From Marinobacter salsuginis (GTDB lineage Bacteria; Pseudomonadota; Gammaproteobacteria; Pseudomonadales; Oleiphilaceae): a stretch of DNA of 64,000 nt. Shown here piece by piece: positions 61,330 to 64,000 of the stretch. The notes below the pieces were generated by a model that was not told the origin of the DNA, searched no databases, and saw nothing but the letters and a program-made list of their open reading frames with translations. The translations under genes and the position numbers were made by a program. Position 1 is the first letter of the stretch. Every line of letters starts with the position of its first letter. The stretch is from contig NZ_BGZH01000001.1 of assembly GCF_009617755.1 (NCBI RefSeq), positions 992,001 to 1,056,000 of the forward strand. Direction: 5' to 3'.

Positions 61330-62772
61330 ATGGGTTCTCCAAATGTTATGAGGTTGGGCGCGTTTTTTATCACGTGCTTATTCACCCTCACCGGCTGCTC
61401 CAGTGACAGCGACAGCGCAGTTGGCAACACCGGCAATTCAGACTCACAAAGTAGCGAATTAATAGAAATCAGCGGCGTTGCCATGAAAGGAGCGATCAGT
61501 AACGGATTGATCTCGGCGTCAATGAAACAAGCCGTAACAGATAGGGAACTCACAATACTAACCCACCCCATTCGTACCGAAGAAAACGGAGAATTTACGC
61601 TCTCATTCAATGCGCCATCGCACGCGGGCGGCGGCGAAATCGTAGTGCTTGAACTCTCTTCGGATACCGCGACGGAAATGGTTTGCGATGTAAGCGAGGG
61701 TTGCCGGCATGCGGGCACCAGTAGTATGGCCGCATTTGGCGAACCATTCTCTCCGGGCAACAACCTGAAGCTTTCAAGTCTCAGCGCAGTAGATGGTGTT
61801 CAACGCGCCTATCTCACACCGTTAAGCACGTTGGCAGTGGAACTGGCAAAACGGCAAGACGTTGCACTAACAGCAGAGGGTTTTGATCGGGCAACCACGA
61901 CCGTAGAGTCCTGGTTCGGTATCCCTGAGGGAACGATGGCAAAGCAACCTTTGAGCCTTACTCATCCGGCGTCGCTGGATGCCAGCCAGCCAGAGCTTGA
62001 ACTTGCACTGGTAAACGCTGCTTTTCTTTCACTTGCTGCGGATAGCCGTTGGAGCAACGTTGGCGACGTGATCAATGCTGCACTTGAGTCCATTCGGTCG
62101 TCTGGCGAGCTTCCAGCTAGCGGCGGCGAGAATGGCATGGGACTCAGCCGCGAGCTACTGTTGCTGGCCGCCAGTGCGCAGGCGAGTGCTCTGGCTGATC
62201 AAAAAGGTGGGGGGATTGATGCAGCAACGTTGGCGAACGCGGCTGATTCCCTGGCGCGACGGTCAATGGAGCTTGCGGAGCCCACTCCTGAGCCAGAGCC
62301 TACCCCGAAGCCAGAACCTACTCCGGAGCCGGAGCCTGCTCCTGAACCAGAGCCTGCCCCGGAACCAGAGCCTGCCCCTGAGCCAACGCCTACCCCTGAG
62401 CCAGAGCCCGCCCCGGAACCAGAGCCTGCACCCGAGCCAGAGCCTGCCCCGGAACCAGAGCCTGCTCCTGAGCCAGGACCTGCTCCTGAGCCAGAACCTG
62501 CTCTCGGCACTGCAACACTGTCATGGAATGCGCCGTTGACCAGAGAGAATGGAGAGAGCATTTCAATGGGCGAGTTGGATGGCTACGAAATCCGATATGG
62601 CCAAACCAATAACATTACAGCAATGACCGGCAAAGTTGAGATCAGTTCAGCATCGACCATGAAGTTCACCGTTGAAGGTCTTGAAAACGGTGTATGGTAT
62701 TTCACGATTCGTACAGTAGATGTGGAGGGCATGTTCAGTGATTGGTCGGCCGTCGTGTCAAAGGAAATATAG
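61330..62772 (+). CDS. Lipoprotein with proline-rich EP repeats and C-terminal fibronectin-like domain
   Basis: 480 residues from ATG 61330, after CGGAGC. A lipoprotein signal peptide ends with lipobox LTGC ([11 protein letters not shown]). The globular N-terminal part covers about residues 30-310. A tandem repeat of EP-P and EPEPAPEPE units follows at about residues 315-395 (DNA 62275-62510), likely a cell-wall spanner or extended linker, then an Fn3-like C-terminal domain ([20 protein letters not shown]). Exported, probably surface or periplasmic; function unknown. Confidence 0.85.
   Translation: MGSPNVMRLGAFFITCLFTLTGCSSDSDSAVGNTGNSDSQSSELIEISGVAMKGAISNGLISASMKQAVTDRELTILTHPIRTEENGEFTLSFNAPSHAGGGEIVVLELSSDTATEMVCDVSEGCRHAGTSSMAAFGEPFSPGNNLKLSSLSAVDGVQRAYLTPLSTLAVELAKRQDVALTAEGFDRATTTVESWFGIPEGTMAKQPLSLTHPASLDASQPELELALVNAAFLSLAADSRWSNVGDVINAALESIRSSGELPASGGENGMGLSRELLLLAASAQASALADQKGGGIDAATLANAADSLARRSMELAEPTPEPEPTPKPEPTPEPEPAPEPEPAPEPEPAPEPTPTPEPEPAPEPEPAPEPEPAPEPEPAPEPGPAPEPEPALGTATLSWNAPLTRENGESISMGELDGYEIRYGQTNNITAMTGKVEISSASTMKFTVEGLENGVWYFTIRTVDVEGMFSDWSAVVSKEI
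62275..62510 (+). repeat. Proline-glutamate rich coding repeat (EPxP)
   Basis: Degenerate 12-base units such as GAGCCAGAGCCT and GCTCCTGAACCA code for E-P-E-P, E-P-A-P and E-P-T-P. They change in number by slippage or recombination easily. The unit count can differ between strains. Confidence 0.85.
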
Positions 62773-62839
62773 CGTTCAACCACGATAGCTATCCGGGAAC
62801 ATAGGGGCAGTAACCCGCGTTTGATAGAGGGGGACGGGA

Positions 62840-63000
62840 CTAGAAAACACCCGTCTCCGCCAATTGCCGTATGATCTGAATGGTTTCCGAGTCTGTGGCC
62901 ACATACGCTTCATGAAGATACTGATCACAGGGCATCGGGTCAGGACCGGTAGCTCTGGCTTCGTCAGGTCGTTAATCTGAACAATGTGCTCGAACGTCAT
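62840..63000 (-). pseudogene. DUF1857 (SRPBCC-like) gene remnant with internal deletion
   Basis: The first 22 codons (63000 downwards) give MTFEHIVQINDLTKPELPVL, matching the start of DUF1857 proteins. The frame then shifts and the last 28 codons before TAG (62842-62840) give DQYLHEAYVATDSETIQIIR, then QLAETGVF, matching the end of the family. About 100 residues in between are missing. The gene is dead. Its start still has an intact ATG, so the remnant is recent. Confidence 0.78.
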
Positions 63001-63066
63001 CTAGTCTCCTGTCAGGTGTAATACATAACACTTTGCCAGCCCTTTCGCGTTTACGGAACCCGCGTT

Positions 63067-63183
63067 TCAGAGACCCGAACGGAACACAAAAACGAGGAGA
63101 GTCGCGAACAGCGTGATGTTTACTGCCCAGACGATCCAGGAAACCCGGCGCCGTAGACTTGCCCGCTTGATGGGATTAGTCAT
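63067..63183 (-). CDS. Small single-helix membrane protein overlapping the reductase gene
   Basis: 38 residues. ATG at 63183 overlaps the end of the ferredoxin reductase gene (stop at 63176), so it would be translationally coupled. The sequence begins MTNPIKRASLRRRVSWIVWA and has one hydrophobic segment (VWAVNITLFATLLVFVF) with positive residues before it. Its short size and the lack of an ATG-based neighbour leave it uncertain, but layout and position favour a real gene. Confidence 0.45.
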   Translation of the reverse strand: MTNPIKRASLRRRVSWIVWAVNITLFATLLVFVFRSGL

Positions 63184-64000
63184 AACTGAAACGCTCCGAA
63201 AGGATGTGATGGGAAGGCGCGCCTCGCTTGATCAGGTGATCCTCAACAACATCCATCATGGGTGCAGGCCCGCACATCACAAAGACCCATTCGTTGAATT
63301 CTTCCTCGGAGAAAACCCTGTCGATCAGCGCGCCATCAATGAAGCCGGTCTCGCCCTCCCAGTTATCTGGTGGTTCAGACAACACATAGGCCACATCCTC
63401 GGTCCCGAGCTCCTCCCGGTGAGCGATCTGATCAATCACGCGATTACCGTAGATCAACCTCACCTTGCGGGGATCGTTGGTGGCCCGCATTTGCCTGAGC
63501 ATACCCAGCAGTGGCGCTAGTCCTACTCCCCCGGCAATGAGGGCAACCCCTGGTTCCGCTCGACCATCAACAGAAAGATTGCCGTAGGGGCCGTCAAGGA
63601 AGGCAAGGGTTCCAGGTTCTATCTGGCCAATGGAGCGGGTAAAGTCGCCGAGCTCTTTGATCATGAAAGATACCCGTGGTCCCTCGGCAGGTGCCGAACA
63701 AATAGAGAAGGGATTTTCTTTCAGCGAGAAGGAGCTGTGCCCCACATTCAGCCACAGAAACTGACCAGCTTTATAATCCAGCCCCGCATGCCCTTCAGGC
63801 TCCACGGTCAATTCCCATTGCTTAGTTGTCAGCTGGTTCACAGAGACCACGCGCCAAGCGCGTGCCTTTTGCTGAAGGGGAACCCACAGGTAAACCATGA
63901 GCAATGACCCGACCGCAACTCCTGTCATTGCCAGCCAAACCCAGGTCATCACTGACTCTGATCCGTAACGTCCCCCATAGACCGTGTGGTGCAGCAGAAG
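63176..64000 (-). CDS. Ferric/ferredoxin reductase-like membrane oxidoreductase (5' end beyond window)
   Basis: The frame is open to the right edge, so the true start is outside; 274 residues are seen. The first part is the end of a hydrophobic membrane domain (MTWVWLAMTGVAVGSLLMVY). FAD-binding barrel: AGQFLWLNVGHSSFSLKENP, then PFSICSAPAEGPRVSFMIKE; NAD(P)-binding: VALIAGGVGLAPLLGMLRQM and FVMCGPAPMMDVVEDHLIK. This is the architecture of the ferric-reductase-like transmembrane/ferredoxin reductase group. The GTG/ATG near 63952 is an internal codon rather than the gene start. Confidence 0.88.
   Translation of the reverse strand, partial: LLLHHTVYGGRYGSESVMTWVWLAMTGVAVGSLLMVYLWVPLQQKARAWRVVSVNQLTTKQWELTVEPEGHAGLDYKAGQFLWLNVGHSSFSLKENPFSICSAPAEGPRVSFMIKELGDFTRSIGQIEPGTLAFLDGPYGNLSVDGRAEPGVALIAGGVGLAPLLGMLRQMRATNDPRKVRLIYGNRVIDQIAHREELGTEDVAYVLSEPPDNWEGETGFIDGALIDRVFSEEEFNEWVFVMCGPAPMMDVVEDHLIKRGAPSHHILSERFSYD

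Noticed and set aside
62199-62561. Glycine/serine-rich minus-strand frame opposite the EP repeat
   Set aside because: It is the antisense shadow of the proline-glutamate repeat of the lipoprotein gene.

Overview
The window looks like a piece of chromosome from a marine gammaproteobacterium, most likely Marinobacter or a close relative. This is inferred from the gene repertoire: EfpL/YeiP, class I PHA synthase with PhaB and intracellular PhaZ, BCCT transporter, OvoA, several diguanylate cyclases, DUF3185/DUF2784/DUF4112 proteins and MocR regulators. Base composition also fits. No rRNA, tRNA or CRISPR array was seen.

Layout. 1-5.7 kb: end of an MFS transporter gene, EfpL, threonine aldolase, a large LemA-GIDE membrane protein and a crotonase. 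5.8-10.2 kb: a small chromosomal integron. A GTG-started tyrosine recombinase of the IntI type (9201-10169) sits behind a perfect LexA-type box (9162-9177). Diverging from it is an array of short, AT-richer genes, all on the minus strand, separated by four attC sites. Each cassette's leading bases match the R'' box of its own attC, which fixes the boundaries to the base. The array ends in a DUF3592 gene with no visible attC. This is the accessory island of the window and the strongest candidate for new biology, because its cassette proteins are mostly unknown (one HEPN-like, one actin/MreB-N-terminus-like, one DUF6228-like, one membrane-anchored).

10.4-31.3 kb: housekeeping and stress genes, including an orphan substrate-binding protein, thioredoxin 2, an SDR with an apparent internal deletion, DUF2750, MscS, BCCT and Bcr/CflA transporters, the ovothiol enzyme OvoA, a PAS-GGDEF protein, pseudoazurin, an AlkA-type glycosylase, a nucleoside deaminase, two EamA exporters, a zinc peptidase, a nitroreductase, an Omp85-like outer membrane protein and a Kef-type antiporter. 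31.4-41 kb: three regulators (two LysR, one MocR with a divergent flavin-type partner), a homocysteine methyltransferase, two SAM methyltransferases, small membrane proteins and a diguanylate cyclase. 41.2-44.4 kb: a cytosine-use operon, codB - short PucR-like regulator - codA, behind a perfect palindrome. 44.4-49.7 kb: DUF4112, FrnE-type DsbA, TenA, MASE1-GGDEF, NADAR and MtgA. 49.8-54.2 kb: polyhydroxybutyrate cluster (2OG oxygenase-like gene, phaZ, phaB, phaC). 54.2-64 kb: second orphan binding protein, a membrane DnaJ protein, a VWA protein, YqeY, patatin, GST, small proteins, a proline-rich-repeat lipoprotein, a DUF1857 gene remnant and the 3' part of a ferric/ferredoxin reductase gene that runs off the right edge.

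Working together: PHB storage and mobilisation (phaZ/phaB/phaC), cytosine import and deamination (codB/codA), thiol and redox protection (OvoA, TrxC, GST, FrnE, nitroreductase) and c-di-GMP signalling (three GGEEF proteins, all with an RxxD I-site) are the themes that can be read directly. All family names come from reading motifs; no database search was run.
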